Source: Prevotella sp. CAG:1031 (GTDB lineage Bacteria; Bacteroidota; Bacteroidia; Bacteroidales; Muribaculaceae). From it: a stretch of DNA of 62,720 nt. The stretch is from NCBI GenBank assembly GCA_000431215.1, contig HF985566.1:14733-77452 (forward strand), read 5' to 3'. Below are positions 1-8,455 of this stretch, one piece after another (the stretch's first letter is position 1; each line of letters starts with the position of its first letter). A program made the position numbers and the translations under genes. The notes beneath the pieces are model-generated. The model made no database searches. It was not told where the DNA came from and saw nothing but the letters and a program-made list of their open reading frames with translations.

Positions 1-60
1 CGCCCCTGCCAGTATGGCTGCCAGCGACAGGGTCGCGAGGCTGAGTAGGGGCTTTTTCAT
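1..60 (-). CDS. Partial secreted protein, N-terminal signal peptide only
   Basis: Only the first 20 codons lie inside the window; the gene runs off the left edge. It begins MKKPLLSLATLSLAAILAG, a typical signal peptide with a positive start and a hydrophobic core, so the product is exported. The ATG overlaps the stop of the upstream SGNH gene as ATGA, so the two are translationally coupled. A second SGNH/GDSL protein or an MBOAT partner would fit this position, but that is a guess, because no mature sequence is visible. Confidence 0.6.
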   Translation of the reverse strand, partial: MKKPLLSLATLSLAAILAGA

Positions 61-1538
61 TTGAGGAGGTTCTGGAGAGCGTTAAAGAGATAGGTGGCAA
101 GCTCTTTGCCGCCTTTGTGGGTCAGATGGATATAGTCTTTGTTGGCGCGTCCGTCGGAGGCCCATGCCACAATGGCGCCGTCGCCGCCCATTGCGGCGCG
201 GGTGTCCCAGAAGAGGCAGTGGGCGCGGCGTGCGGCCTGCCGCTGGGCGTCGACCATGAATTTGGCTGTCGACATCGATTTCACCTCGCCACCCTTCTTT
301 TCGCCGCGGTCGCCGATGCCCATGAGCATTATGTCGGCGTTGGGATAACACTGGCGCACGTTGTTTATCACTTCGACGAGGTGGCTCATATAGACGTCGT
401 AGTTCGTCTGCTTGGCTGTCAGCGCATTGATGCCGAACTCGAGGATGATGAGGTCGTAATCGGCCCATTTGGCCATCTGGCGGCAGAGGTTCTTGTCGAC
501 AGAGGCAAGGGCGATGCCGCTCTTTCCGCGCGACGACAGGCAGTCGACGCCGATTCCTCCGGCGCTTTCGAGCCACACGCCGAGTCCGGCGAGTTTCGGA
601 TCGGTGACTTTAATGTCGAATTCCGAGGTCGGCCCCTCGATTTCGATTGCCTGGACGTCGGGCGAGCCGGTGATCTTGTGCTCAGTCCAGTTGCCCGAAG
701 TTTTGGTCATGACCGTTGTGTTGGCCGGAGATATGAAGAGAAAGCGCGAGCGGTCCCAGGTGTCGAGATGAGCGGGCTGTTTCACTCCGGCGTAGGTCGA
801 CAGTGCGTTCCCTTTCGGCATGAAATATTGCTCGGAAAGCGAGATATAGCGTTTGTCGCTCTTCTTGCCCTTGGGGAGGGCTGTCCAGCCGTCGCCCCCC
901 TGACGGACCGAACGGCGGAATCCGGGAAAAGCCGAATACATCGACATATATCCGGTGCCTGTGCCGCCGTATGCGCCCTGAAGCATCTCGCGGAGATCCT
1001 GAGTCATAATGTCGCCCTCGATATAGCTGTCGCCAACGACGGCGATACGGGCGCGGCGCGGGTCGGCGATGGCGCGGCGAAGATGATAGAGACCGACCGA
1101 GCCGTCGGTGTAGTCTTCGATGACGGTCTGGCCGTTGACCTGCGATGGTTGCGGCTCGCCGATGATTGTGTCGGTGTAGAGCGGATTCCCCTGCGCGTCG
1201 AGATTCTTGGCTACGGCCTCGGCTTTAAGCAGTTCGGGATCGACGGTCTCGCCTGTCGAGGCGCTGTCGGAGGGGAGCAGCGAGTCGGGCAGAATGTCGC
1301 GTATAAGGCTGAAATTCTTCACTCTGCCGCCTGTCCAGCGTTCGAGAGGCATGAACGATACGCCGGCAACTATGGCAATCGCGAGAAACACTGTCAGCAC
1401 AATCTTGCCGGCCGGCCCGCGGTGATTCTTTTCGGGATCTTCGGGGGGCTGGGGGGCAGATTCAGGCGCAGCCGTCTGCGCCGGCTTGTTCGAGACCTTT
1501 TCTGTCTCGTTTTCCTGTTCAATATTTTTCTTACTCAT
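57..1538 (-). CDS. Membrane-anchored SGNH/GDSL-like hydrolase
   Basis: This 493-residue protein has a polar, proline-rich cytoplasmic tail (residues 1-43), one membrane segment (about 44-63) and a large extracytoplasmic SGNH-type domain. The block I nucleophile motif is VVGDSYIEGD (GDS at 169-171). A later FGIN can be the Asn block, and DYIH near 468-471 supplies the C-terminal Asp-x-x-His. The family esterifies or de-esterifies cell-envelope glycans; the substrate here is unknown. It is the fourth gene of the ftsY-rimO-menF run, starts 8 nt inside menF, and overlaps the next secreted protein by ATGA. The fold call is good, but the chemistry (deacetylase or O-acetyltransferase helper) is not decided by the sequence. 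Confidence 0.75.
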   Translation of the reverse strand: MSKKNIEQENETEKVSNKPAQTAAPESAPQPPEDPEKNHRGPAGKIVLTVFLAIAIVAGVSFMPLERWTGGRVKNFSLIRDILPDSLLPSDSASTGETVDPELLKAEAVAKNLDAQGNPLYTDTIIGEPQPSQVNGQTVIEDYTDGSVGLYHLRRAIADPRRARIAVVGDSYIEGDIMTQDLREMLQGAYGGTGTGYMSMYSAFPGFRRSVRQGGDGWTALPKGKKSDKRYISLSEQYFMPKGNALSTYAGVKQPAHLDTWDRSRFLFISPANTTVMTKTSGNWTEHKITGSPDVQAIEIEGPTSEFDIKVTDPKLAGLGVWLESAGGIGVDCLSSRGKSGIALASVDKNLCRQMAKWADYDLIILEFGINALTAKQTNYDVYMSHLVEVINNVRQCYPNADIMLMGIGDRGEKKGGEVKSMSTAKFMVDAQRQAARRAHCLFWDTRAAMGGDGAIVAWASDGRANKDYIHLTHKGGKELATYLFNALQNLLK

Positions 1539-2655
1539 TGTAGTCTGTTGGCTTGTTGATAATCTCGCGCAGAGGCGTTATTTTCGCTTCAGTCTCTTCC
1601 CATTCCTGAGCGGCGACCGATTCGGCTGTTATTCCTCCGCCTCCGAAGATGTTGAAGTCCGACGAGCCGTCGGCGTTCTGGCGCGCCATTGCGCATCGCA
1701 GATTGACGTATGCGTCGATGGCCCGTCCGCTCTGCACTCCTACAAATCCGGCATAGCATTTCCGTTCGTGTGATTCGAGCTCGGTTATGCGCCTGATGGC
1801 TTCGTCGCGCGGCGATCCGCCGACAGCCGCGGTAGGGGAGAGGGCCGTCAGAAACTCGCGGTAGTCGTCGACGCTGAGCTGTAGCCGCATTTCCGTAGCC
1901 CTGTGTTTGATATTGCCGAAAGGCACTTCACAAGTGCGCACACTGCACTTCACGTCGTTGGCCGCGAAGCGCGAGATGACATCGGCTATGTCGGCGACAA
2001 CGAAGGTGTGTTCGTTGATATTCTTGCGGTCCCATTCCTGAGCGTCGGCGGGCAATGTGCCTGCAAGCGGCCTCATCAGCATTGTCGCGGGATCGTCGGC
2101 GGCGACTTTCAGCAGAAGCTCGGGCGTGGCTCCGAGCCAGAGTCCGGTCTCGCGGGTGAAGCAGAGATAGCGGAAGGTGTTGGAGAATCCGGCGAAGAGG
2201 TCGCGGGCGATGTCGACAACGCGCCGCGGTGAGCCGAGCACTTCCATGCGCGACAGCACAGTCTTTCCCTTGCGCCGTTTCAGACGCCTGATTTCGGTGT
2301 CGACATATGCGAGATATATAGTGCGGTCGGTCGAGAGTGTCTGGAGATGTTCACCGGACTCTTTCCCTGCTGCGGGATTTGCATCGGCATATTCGAGAAA
2401 GTCCTCTGGCGTCGCGAAGTCGCAGCTGACGGCAGCCGTATAGGCTTCGTCGTTATTGAAGAAGTTGATGAAGAACGAGTCGGTTCCGGCGGCAGACTGC
2501 TCGCGCGGTTTCCAGACGCCGGCGTCGTCGTTGTCGGGTCGGGCTGCGAAAAATCGGGCTTCCCGGTTGTCGGGGAGCGCGAAAAGGGCGAACGGTATGT
2601 TGCGGGCAATCGCGGCCTCGACCGCGCATGCCTGAATGTCGGTTATCTTAATCAT
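1531..2655 (-). CDS. menF: Isochorismate synthase (chorismate-binding family)
   Basis: A 374-residue protein of the anthranilate/isochorismate synthase fold. It converts chorismate to isochorismate, the first step of menaquinone synthesis. The C-terminal half carries the family blocks: GSPRDEAI, ELESHERKCYAGFVG and the closing GGGITAESVAAQEWEE, whose acidic residues bind Mg. The N-terminal half is shorter and less conserved, as is usual in Bacteroidetes. I chose the ATG at 2655 over a TTG two codons upstream; it overlaps the rimO stop by 8 nt, so translation is probably coupled. The usual partner menD is not next to it. An aminodeoxychorismate or salicylate synthase is less likely from length and context. 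Confidence 0.85.
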   Translation of the reverse strand: MIKITDIQACAVEAAIARNIPFALFALPDNREARFFAARPDNDDAGVWKPREQSAAGTDSFFINFFNNDEAYTAAVSCDFATPEDFLEYADANPAAGKESGEHLQTLSTDRTIYLAYVDTEIRRLKRRKGKTVLSRMEVLGSPRRVVDIARDLFAGFSNTFRYLCFTRETGLWLGATPELLLKVAADDPATMLMRPLAGTLPADAQEWDRKNINEHTFVVADIADVISRFAANDVKCSVRTCEVPFGNIKHRATEMRLQLSVDDYREFLTALSPTAAVGGSPRDEAIRRITELESHERKCYAGFVGVQSGRAIDAYVNLRCAMARQNADGSSDFNIFGGGGITAESVAAQEWEETEAKITPLREIINKPTDYNE

Positions 2656-3985
2656 CGGCAATCTCGGCCATCAGCTCAAAAGGTGAGGCCGATGTAATTT
2701 TCACGTTATAAAACTCACCGCGTTTCAGCTCGCGGCCATCGGGGAGGGCTATCATGACCTCCGGATCGACTTCGGGCGAATCCCATTGCGTCCGTCCGAC
2801 CATGAAATCGCTTTCGCGGCGGTCGACTATGACCCGAAGTGTCTGCCCGACCTTTGTCTGCTGGATTTCGTCGCTGATCTCTTCCTGAAGGGCCATCAGC
2901 CTGTCGAGACGACGCTGTTTCTCTTCCTGAGGAATGTCGTCGGCGAGGTTGCGGGCTGCAAAGGTGTCCTCTTCCTCACAATATGCGAACGCGCCCATGC
3001 GTTCGAATCTCTGTTCTCTGACGAAGTCGAGAAGTTCGTCGAACTCGCGGGGGCCTTCGCCCGGAAACCCGACCATGAGGGTGGTGCGGATATGCAGTCC
3101 GGGCACACGGCGGCGCATTTCGGCCAGCAGCTCGCGCGTGGCCTTTGCGTCGATATGACGCCGCATGTTCGTCAACACCGGGTCGGCGATATGCTGAAGA
3201 GCGATGTCGATATATTTGCAGACGTTGGGGCGCCGGGCCATAACGTCGAGCAGATCCATCGGGAAGCCGGCCGGATAGGCATAGTGGAGGCGGATCCAGT
3301 CAACGCCGGGGATGTCGGCAATAGCGTCAACGAGCGCTGCCAGCGGCGAAAGCTGCCCCGGGTTCAAAGGGCCGAGATCGGCGCCGTAGCCGCTGAGATC
3401 CTGAGCAATGACGTTGAATTCTCTGACGCCACGGCCGACAAGCATCCTGACTTCGTCGAGAATCTCGTCGCGACGCCGCGAGCGGTAGCGCCCGGTTATA
3501 AGCGGTATGGCGCAGAAGGCGCAGAAGCGGTTGCAGCCTTCAGCTATTTTCAGATATGCATGGTGGGACGGTGTTGTTATGACGCGGTCGTAGGGCGCTG
3601 TGGCGGGGTTGCGGCGCGCAAGGTCAGCGACGAGGCGGCTCCAGTCGGTTTTTCCGTACCAGGCAGTCACTTCCGGAATCTCTGCGGGCAGTTCGCTGCG
3701 ATAGCGCTCGCTAAGGCAGCCCATTACGCGCACTTCGCCGACTTTGCCGTTTTTCAGGCGTTCACACCAGGCCAGTATCTCGTTGACCGATTCTTCTTTG
3801 GCGTCGCCGATAAATCCGCATGTGTTTATGACGACGATGTCGTCGGGACCGAGGTCATCTTCAGAGGGCTCGACGACGACGCTGTAGCCGACATCTTCGA
3901 GACGACGCATCAGAACCTCGCTGTCGACGAGGTTCTTGCTGCATCCCATGGTGATAACACCGACTCGCTTGGCGGTCTTCGACAT
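2648..3985 (-). CDS. rimO: Ribosomal protein S12 methylthiotransferase RimO
   Basis: A 445-residue radical-SAM enzyme that adds a methylthio group to the conserved Asp of ribosomal protein S12. The N-terminal UPF0004 domain has the three auxiliary-cluster cysteines (C15, C56, C90). The radical SAM motif is EGCNRFCAFC (C151, C155, C158), and a C-terminal TRAM domain covers roughly the last 65 residues. The start MGCSKNLVDSE is the classic RimO signature that separates it from the tRNA enzyme MiaB. It lies 13 nt after ftsY and overlaps menF, so it is read from the ftsY promoter. Full length and no missing motif. Confidence 0.95.
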   Translation of the reverse strand: MSKTAKRVGVITMGCSKNLVDSEVLMRRLEDVGYSVVVEPSEDDLGPDDIVVINTCGFIGDAKEESVNEILAWCERLKNGKVGEVRVMGCLSERYRSELPAEIPEVTAWYGKTDWSRLVADLARRNPATAPYDRVITTPSHHAYLKIAEGCNRFCAFCAIPLITGRYRSRRRDEILDEVRMLVGRGVREFNVIAQDLSGYGADLGPLNPGQLSPLAALVDAIADIPGVDWIRLHYAYPAGFPMDLLDVMARRPNVCKYIDIALQHIADPVLTNMRRHIDAKATRELLAEMRRRVPGLHIRTTLMVGFPGEGPREFDELLDFVREQRFERMGAFAYCEEEDTFAARNLADDIPQEEKQRRLDRLMALQEEISDEIQQTKVGQTLRVIVDRRESDFMVGRTQWDSPEVDPEVMIALPDGRELKRGEFYNVKITSASPFELMAEIADD

Positions 3986-3998
3986 CGTTGCGCGGCGG

Positions 3999-4967
3999 TC
4001 AGTTTTTGCCTCCGAAGAGTGATTCTACAAATTCGCGTTTGTGGAAAACCTGAAGGTCGTCGATGCCCTCGCCGAGTCCGATATATTTCACCGGAATGCG
4101 GAATTTGTGACTTATTCCGATGACAACTCCACCTTTGGCGGTTCCGTCGAGCTTGGTGACGGCCAGAGAGGTGACGTCGGTTGCGGCCGTGAACTGGCGT
4201 GCCTGCTCGAAAGCGTTCTGTCCGGTCGAGCCGTCGAGCACGAGCAAAACGTCGTTCGGAGCTGTCGCGACAACCTTCTTCATTGTGTTGCGAATCTTTG
4301 TCAGCTCGTCCATGAGGCCTTTCTTGTTGTGGAGGCGTCCGGCGGTGTCGATAATGACGACGTCGGCTCCCTGAGCCTTGGCGCTCTGAAGGGTGTCGAA
4401 GGCCACGGCGGCGGGGTCAGAGCCGATTTTCTGCTTCACAACAGGTACTCCGGCGCGCTCTCCCCACACGTCGAGCTGCTCGATGGCAGCGGCGCGGAAG
4501 GTGTCGGCGGCGCCGAGAACGACTTTGTTGCCGGCTTTCTTGAACTGGGCGGCCAACTTGCCTATTGTGGTCGTCTTGCCTACGCCGTTGACGCCTACGA
4601 CCATAATGACATACGGACGCGGCATTTCGGGCGGCAGAACGAAGTCGTCGAGCATCTGCTCGCTGTCGTCGCCGGCAAGCATCTGCGCTACCTCGTCGGC
4701 GATGAGACTGTTGAGCTCGGCGGTGCCGACATATTTGTCGCGCTTGACGCGGGCCTGAAGGCGTTCGATGATTTCCAGCGAGGTGTCGACACCGACGTCG
4801 CTGGTGATGAAAACATCCTCGAGGTTGTCGAGGACCTCGTCGTCGACTTTGCTCTTGCCTGCAATGGCACGTGTTATCTTGCTGAAAACGCCCGTTTTAG
4901 TCCTTTCAAGACCTTTGTCGAGCGTCTCCTTCTTTTCTTTGGAGAAAAATTTGCTGAAAAAGCCCAT
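3999..4967 (-). CDS. ftsY: Signal recognition particle receptor FtsY
   Basis: A 322-residue SRP-receptor GTPase that docks ribosome-SRP complexes at the inner membrane. The long acidic A domain of E. coli FtsY is absent; the protein begins with an amphipathic MGFFSKFFSKEKK helix, then the N helical bundle and the G domain. Walker A is GVNGVGKTT (about 125-133), the G3 motif is DTAGR and the G4 motif TKLD, followed by GTAKGG. An in-frame start 21 codons upstream would add an unrelated tail lying over the promoter, so the ATG at 4967 is preferred. It is the first gene of the ftsY-rimO-menF-SGNH operon. Confidence 0.95.
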   Translation of the reverse strand: MGFFSKFFSKEKKETLDKGLERTKTGVFSKITRAIAGKSKVDDEVLDNLEDVFITSDVGVDTSLEIIERLQARVKRDKYVGTAELNSLIADEVAQMLAGDDSEQMLDDFVLPPEMPRPYVIMVVGVNGVGKTTTIGKLAAQFKKAGNKVVLGAADTFRAAAIEQLDVWGERAGVPVVKQKIGSDPAAVAFDTLQSAKAQGADVVIIDTAGRLHNKKGLMDELTKIRNTMKKVVATAPNDVLLVLDGSTGQNAFEQARQFTAATDVTSLAVTKLDGTAKGGVVIGISHKFRIPVKYIGLGEGIDDLQVFHKREFVESLFGGKN

Positions 4968-4991
4968 ACGATCGCTTTTTAATTCGGACTG

Positions 4992-5022
4992 CAAAGGTAG
5001 CGTTTTTTTCGGAATCCGACAA
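4992..5022 (-). promoter_or_regulatory. Bacteroidetes-type promoter for ftsY
   Basis: On the minus strand a -7 box TACCTTTG (4999-4992) matches TAnnTTTG and is preceded by a TTG -33 element with a 20-nt spacer. It lies 25 nt upstream of the ftsY ATG. Confidence 0.7.
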
Positions 5023-5042
5023 CCCTGCAATAGCGCAGTCGC

Positions 5043-5077
5043 CTTAAGGACTTTAAGGACTTTAAGGTCTTTAAAGC
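5043..5077. repeat. 9-bp intergenic tandem repeat (TTAAGGACT type)
   Basis: About 3.7 copies of a 9-bp unit, TTAAGGACT and variants, lie between the divergent ftsY and peptide-transporter genes. A diverged array with the same period occurs at 22434-22482. No hairpin-plus-T-run is present, so this is not an ordinary terminator. Confidence 0.75.
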
Positions 5078-5097
5078 CGGTTGCCGGAGTGCTTTTT

Positions 5098-5129
5098 TTG
5101 CAGGTTTTTAGATTTTTTTGCTACCTTTG
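5098..5129 (+). promoter_or_regulatory. Promoter for the peptide transporter
   Basis: The -7 box TACCTTTG lies at 5122-5129, with TTG at 5098-5100 and a 21-nt spacer. The leader to the ATG at 5197 is about 60 nt. Confidence 0.65.
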
Positions 5130-5196
5130 ACGGCGAAGCGCTCCGGCGCTTGGATGCTGAATTCTTTAATAAACCTATTAAATACCATTAAATCAC

Positions 5197-6720
5197 ATGT
5201 TTAAAAATCAACCGGCGGGACTGATTCCCGCGGCATTGAGCAACATGGGCGAGCGGTTCGGATATTATATCATGAACGCCGTGCTGGTGCTCTTTCTGTG
5301 TTCGAAGTTCGGGCTAAAAGAAGAAACAAGTGCCATCATCTATTCCTGCTTCTATGCCGGAATCTATGTTCTCAGCCTCGTCGGCGGTCTTATCGCCGAC
5401 AAGACCCGCAATTATAAGGGCACTATCATCACCGGCCTTTTCATTATGACCGCAGGCTATATCCTGCTCTCGTTCCCCATTTTCGCCACTGCCGAGAATC
5501 AGGTGTGGCTGCTGTCGCTGACCTGCGGCGCCCTTTTCCTCATCGCCTTCGGCAACGGTCTGTTCAAAGGTAACCTTCAGGCTATCGTCGGCCAGCTCTA
5601 CGACAATCCCCGCTATGCCGCCCAGCGCGATTCAGGATTCCAGATTTTCTATGTGTTCATCAATATCGGCGGCCTTATAGCTCCGTTTGTGGCTCCGATG
5701 CTCAGAAGCTGGTGGCTCGGCGAAAACGGCCTGATTTACAATGCGTCTCTTCCGGCTCTCTGTCATGAATATCTGAGTGTGGCCGACAGCATGAACACTC
5801 AGAATCTCAACAATCTCTACGCTCTCATAACCGAGGTCGGCGGCAATGCGTCGGCAAATATCTCGGAATTCTGCACCCGCTATCTCGACGTGTTCAACAC
5901 CGGCATCCACTATTCATTTATCGCCTCGGTGGTAGCGATGCTCGTCTCGCTTCTGATATTCGTCTTCACCAAGAAGCAGCTTCCCTCTCCCGCCCGCAAA
6001 GAGAAAGAAGAGACCGTCAACTATACAGCCGAGGAGAAAAAACAGATGGCTACCGAAATCAAGCAGCGAATGTATGCTCTTTTCGCAGTGCTCGGCATCG
6101 CTATCTTCTTCTGGTTCTCATTCCATCAGAACGGAACATCGCTCTCGCTGTTTGCCCGCGACTTCGTCAAGACCGACTCTGTCCAGCCTGAGATATGGCA
6201 GGCCCTCAATCCATTCTATGTTATTGTGCTGACGCCGCTCGTGATGTGGATTTTCTCGGCTCTCTCGCGCCGCGGAAAAGAGATCTCGACTCCGCGCAAA
6301 ATCGCCATCGGCATGGGTCTCGCCGGCCTTGCCTATCTGTTCCTGACAATCTTCTCGTCCATTCAGGGCTATCCTTCGGCCGAAGAATTCAAATCGCTCG
6401 CTCCTTCCGTAGCCGAGGCGATGAAGACAGGCCCCTGGGTGCTGTTCGTGCTCTATTTCTTCCTGACTGTCGCCGAACTTTTCATATCGCCGCTCGGACT
6501 TTCGTTTGTGTCGAAAGTCGCTCCGAAACATCTTCAGGGTCTTTGCCAGGGTCTCTGGCTTGGCGCCACTGCTGTCGGCAACCTGCTTCTCTGGGTCGGC
6601 CCGCTGATCTACAACGCCTGCCCGATATGGGTTGCCTGGACGGTATTCCTGAGCGTATGCGTTGTTTCCATGGGCGTTATGTTCGCCATGGTCAACTGGC
6701 TCGAGAGAGTTACCCGATAA
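5197..6720 (+). CDS. POT-family proton-coupled peptide transporter
   Basis: A 507-residue inner-membrane protein of the POT/PTR2 branch of the major facilitator superfamily, expected to import di- and tripeptides with protons. Hydrophobic segments run through most of the sequence, with a charged loop (about 265-290) joining the two halves and another at about 380-415. The family motif ExxERFxYY appears in helix 1 as NMGERFGYY, so the first Glu is Asn16, while Glu19-Arg20 and the tyrosines are kept. It has its own promoter and a strong terminator, so it is monocistronic. The specific substrate is not visible. Confidence 0.88.
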   Translation: MFKNQPAGLIPAALSNMGERFGYYIMNAVLVLFLCSKFGLKEETSAIIYSCFYAGIYVLSLVGGLIADKTRNYKGTIITGLFIMTAGYILLSFPIFATAENQVWLLSLTCGALFLIAFGNGLFKGNLQAIVGQLYDNPRYAAQRDSGFQIFYVFINIGGLIAPFVAPMLRSWWLGENGLIYNASLPALCHEYLSVADSMNTQNLNNLYALITEVGGNASANISEFCTRYLDVFNTGIHYSFIASVVAMLVSLLIFVFTKKQLPSPARKEKEETVNYTAEEKKQMATEIKQRMYALFAVLGIAIFFWFSFHQNGTSLSLFARDFVKTDSVQPEIWQALNPFYVIVLTPLVMWIFSALSRRGKEISTPRKIAIGMGLAGLAYLFLTIFSSIQGYPSAEEFKSLAPSVAEAMKTGPWVLFVLYFFLTVAELFISPLGLSFVSKVAPKHLQGLCQGLWLGATAVGNLLLWVGPLIYNACPIWVAWTVFLSVCVVSMGVMFAMVNWLERVTR

Positions 6721-6751
6721 CCTTTTACGTCCCGTCGGGGCGCACTGAAAT

Positions 6752-6779
6752 AAAATCCACCTCCCGCGAGGTGGATTTT
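6752..6779 (+). terminator. Rho-independent terminator after the peptide transporter
   Basis: A 12-bp perfect stem (AAAATCCACCTC / GAGGTGGATTTT) with a CCGC loop, ending in a T tract. Confidence 0.9.
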
Positions 6780-6826
6780 TATATTCGGTCAATTTACTTT
6801 TTTTATAGGAATTCCGAAAAAATGTG

Positions 6827-6834
6827 TAATTTTG
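6827..6834 (+). promoter_or_regulatory. Promoter -7 box for tetR-fabG
   Basis: TAATTTTG matches TAnnTTTG and lies about 65 nt ahead of the TetR ATG. No clear -33 box is seen. Confidence 0.6.
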
Positions 6835-6898
6835 CCGTGACATAAAACCTGGCATAAACTCTAAAAAAACAGTTTAATTGACTCACGCCCGACCTGTA

Positions 6899-7489
6899 AT
6901 GGTTAATAAAACTCGCGACAAGCTCATTGAAGTGGCTCGGCAACTCTTTGTCCATAAGGGCATTGAGAATACCACTATGAACGATATCGCGAACGCATCC
7001 GACAAGGGCCGGCGCACGATCTACACATATTTCAAAAACAAACGCGAGATCTACAACGCCGTTGTCGACCGCGAGAGCGAACATCTCGTGGCCCGTCTGC
7101 GCCGCGTTGTCGAATCCCCGCTTCCACCCGCCGAAAAGCTACGAACCTACCTCGAGACACGCTTTGACATCGTCAAGGATGCCGTAGGCCGCCCCGGTGG
7201 CTCGTTCAAGTCGTATCTCACCCTCGATTTCCGTCGCGTCGACCGCATACGCCGTCAGGCCATCTCGAAAGAGGCAGCTCTCTTCGAGAAGCTTATGGCC
7301 GAAGGCATAGCCGTAGGAGCGTTCCGCTCCGACGTCACTACCGCGACCCTCGTCGAAGCGGTAATATTTCAGGGTGTCGACTACAGCTATCTGCGCGACA
7401 ACTTCTCCGACATTAAAACCGACCCTTCGGATATGCGGCAGAAGGTGGTGGATTTCATGATGAAGGCCATCGTCGTCACCGACGTCTGA
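6899..7489 (+). CDS. TetR/AcrR-family transcriptional regulator
   Basis: A 196-residue one-component regulator. The N-terminal helix-turn-helix spans about residues 4-50 (RDKLIEVARQLFVHKG, then TMNDIANASDKGRRTIYTYF), ending in the YxYFxNK recognition block typical of TetR. The rest is an all-helical ligand and dimer domain with no recognisable ligand signature. I chose the ATG at 6899 rather than an in-frame TTG seven codons upstream. The gene ends about 40 nt before fabG with no promoter between, so it is cotranscribed with a fatty-acid synthesis gene and may sense a lipid-related signal; that role is inferred from context. Confidence 0.88.
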   Translation: MVNKTRDKLIEVARQLFVHKGIENTTMNDIANASDKGRRTIYTYFKNKREIYNAVVDRESEHLVARLRRVVESPLPPAEKLRTYLETRFDIVKDAVGRPGGSFKSYLTLDFRRVDRIRRQAISKEAALFEKLMAEGIAVGAFRSDVTTATLVEAVIFQGVDYSYLRDNFSDIKTDPSDMRQKVVDFMMKAIVVTDV

Positions 7490-7528
7490 GGGAGTCAATG
7501 TATGTATAACCATCAACCCCAACCAACA

Positions 7529-8275
7529 ATGAAACTTCTCGAAGGAAAGACTGCTCTGATAACCGGCGCCGCGCGTGGTATCGGCAAAGCCCTTGCACTG
7601 CGTTTCGCCGCAGAAGGTGCCAACATCGCATTCACCGACCTCGCTATTGACGAAAACGGCAAGAAGACCGAAGAAGAAATAGCTGCTCTCGGTGTTAAAG
7701 TCAAAGGATATGCCTCCAACGCCGCAGATTTCGCACAGACCGAAACCGTAGTCAAAGAGGTTGTAGCCGATTTCGGCCGTATCGATATTCTTGTCAACAA
7801 CGCCGGAATAACCCGCGACGGACTGATGCTCAGAATGACCGAAGCCCAGTGGGATTCCGTCATCAGCGTAAACCTCAAGAGCGCTTTCAACTTTATCCAC
7901 GCCGTTCTGCCCGTCATGATGCGCCAGCGCGGCGGCTCTATCATCAACATGGCTTCGGTAGTAGGCGTCCACGGCAATGCCGGACAGTCGAACTACGCTG
8001 CCTCGAAGGCCGGCCTTATCGCCCTGGCCAAGAGCATCGCTCAGGAGGTCGGCTCGCGTGGAATCCGCGCCAATGCCATCGCCCCCGGCTTTATCGAGAC
8101 GGCGATGACAGCCGCTCTGCCCGACGACATCCGTGCCGAATGGGTTAAGAAAATTCCTCTGCGTCGTGGCGGTCAGGTCGACGACATCGCAAATGTCGCC
8201 ACCTTCCTTGCCAGCGATATGTCGAGCTATGTGACCGGTCAGGTCATTCAGGTCGACGGTGGCATGAATATGTAA
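7529..8275 (+). CDS. fabG: 3-oxoacyl-ACP reductase FabG
   Basis: A 248-residue short-chain dehydrogenase, the usual FabG length, catalysing the NADPH-dependent reduction of 3-oxoacyl-ACP in fatty-acid elongation. The cofactor motif is TGAARGIG (12-19), NNAG lies at 90-93, and the catalytic Ser143, Tyr156 and Lys160 sit in the order S...YxxxK. The tail SSYVTGQVIQVDGGMNM is typical of FabG. The ATG at 7529 gives the standard N-terminus MKLLEGKTALITG; an upstream ATG would add nine non-conserved residues. It follows a TetR regulator in one unit. Confidence 0.93.
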   Translation: MKLLEGKTALITGAARGIGKALALRFAAEGANIAFTDLAIDENGKKTEEEIAALGVKVKGYASNAADFAQTETVVKEVVADFGRIDILVNNAGITRDGLMLRMTEAQWDSVISVNLKSAFNFIHAVLPVMMRQRGGSIINMASVVGVHGNAGQSNYAASKAGLIALAKSIAQEVGSRGIRANAIAPGFIETAMTAALPDDIRAEWVKKIPLRRGGQVDDIANVATFLASDMSSYVTGQVIQVDGGMNM

Positions 8276-8341
8276 ATGCCCGTATCTGACAGCGCATAAC
8301 CAAACTTATATATATTCCCAAATTTTTATATCCCTGAACGA

Positions 8342-8377
8342 CCGGTGGAGCTGTGAAGCTGTGCCGGCCATTTTTTT
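8342..8377 (+). terminator. Probable terminator after fabG
   Basis: An imperfect hairpin with CCGG outer and AGCT inner pairs around a GTGA loop is followed by seven T. The stem contains wobble pairs and one mismatch. Confidence 0.6.
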
Positions 8378-8406
8378 GTTCCATCGGATAGATTTTTGTA
8401 ACTTTG
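8375..8406 (+). promoter_or_regulatory. Promoter for the DUF4290-rimM operon
   Basis: TTTG at 8375-8378, a 20-nt spacer, and the -7 box TAACTTTG at 8399-8406. The leader to the ATG is about 45 nt. Confidence 0.75.
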
Positions 8407-8455
8407 CGGTTGTTATGAATTTAAAGCCCCTGATGTCGGGGCGGAATTAAACGAT

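Noticed and set aside
117..1559. 480-codon plus-strand open frame opposite the SGNH gene
   Set aside because: It is rich in Val, Ala, Asp and Gly without domains and mirrors the codon bias of the real minus-strand gene, which has clear motifs.
2786..4123. 445-codon plus-strand frame opposite rimO and the end of ftsY
   Set aside because: Antisense shadow: no recognisable family, and it crosses two well-supported genes.
4968..5030. N-terminal extension of FtsY
   Set aside because: The extra 21 residues overlap the -7/-33 promoter and are not FtsY-like.
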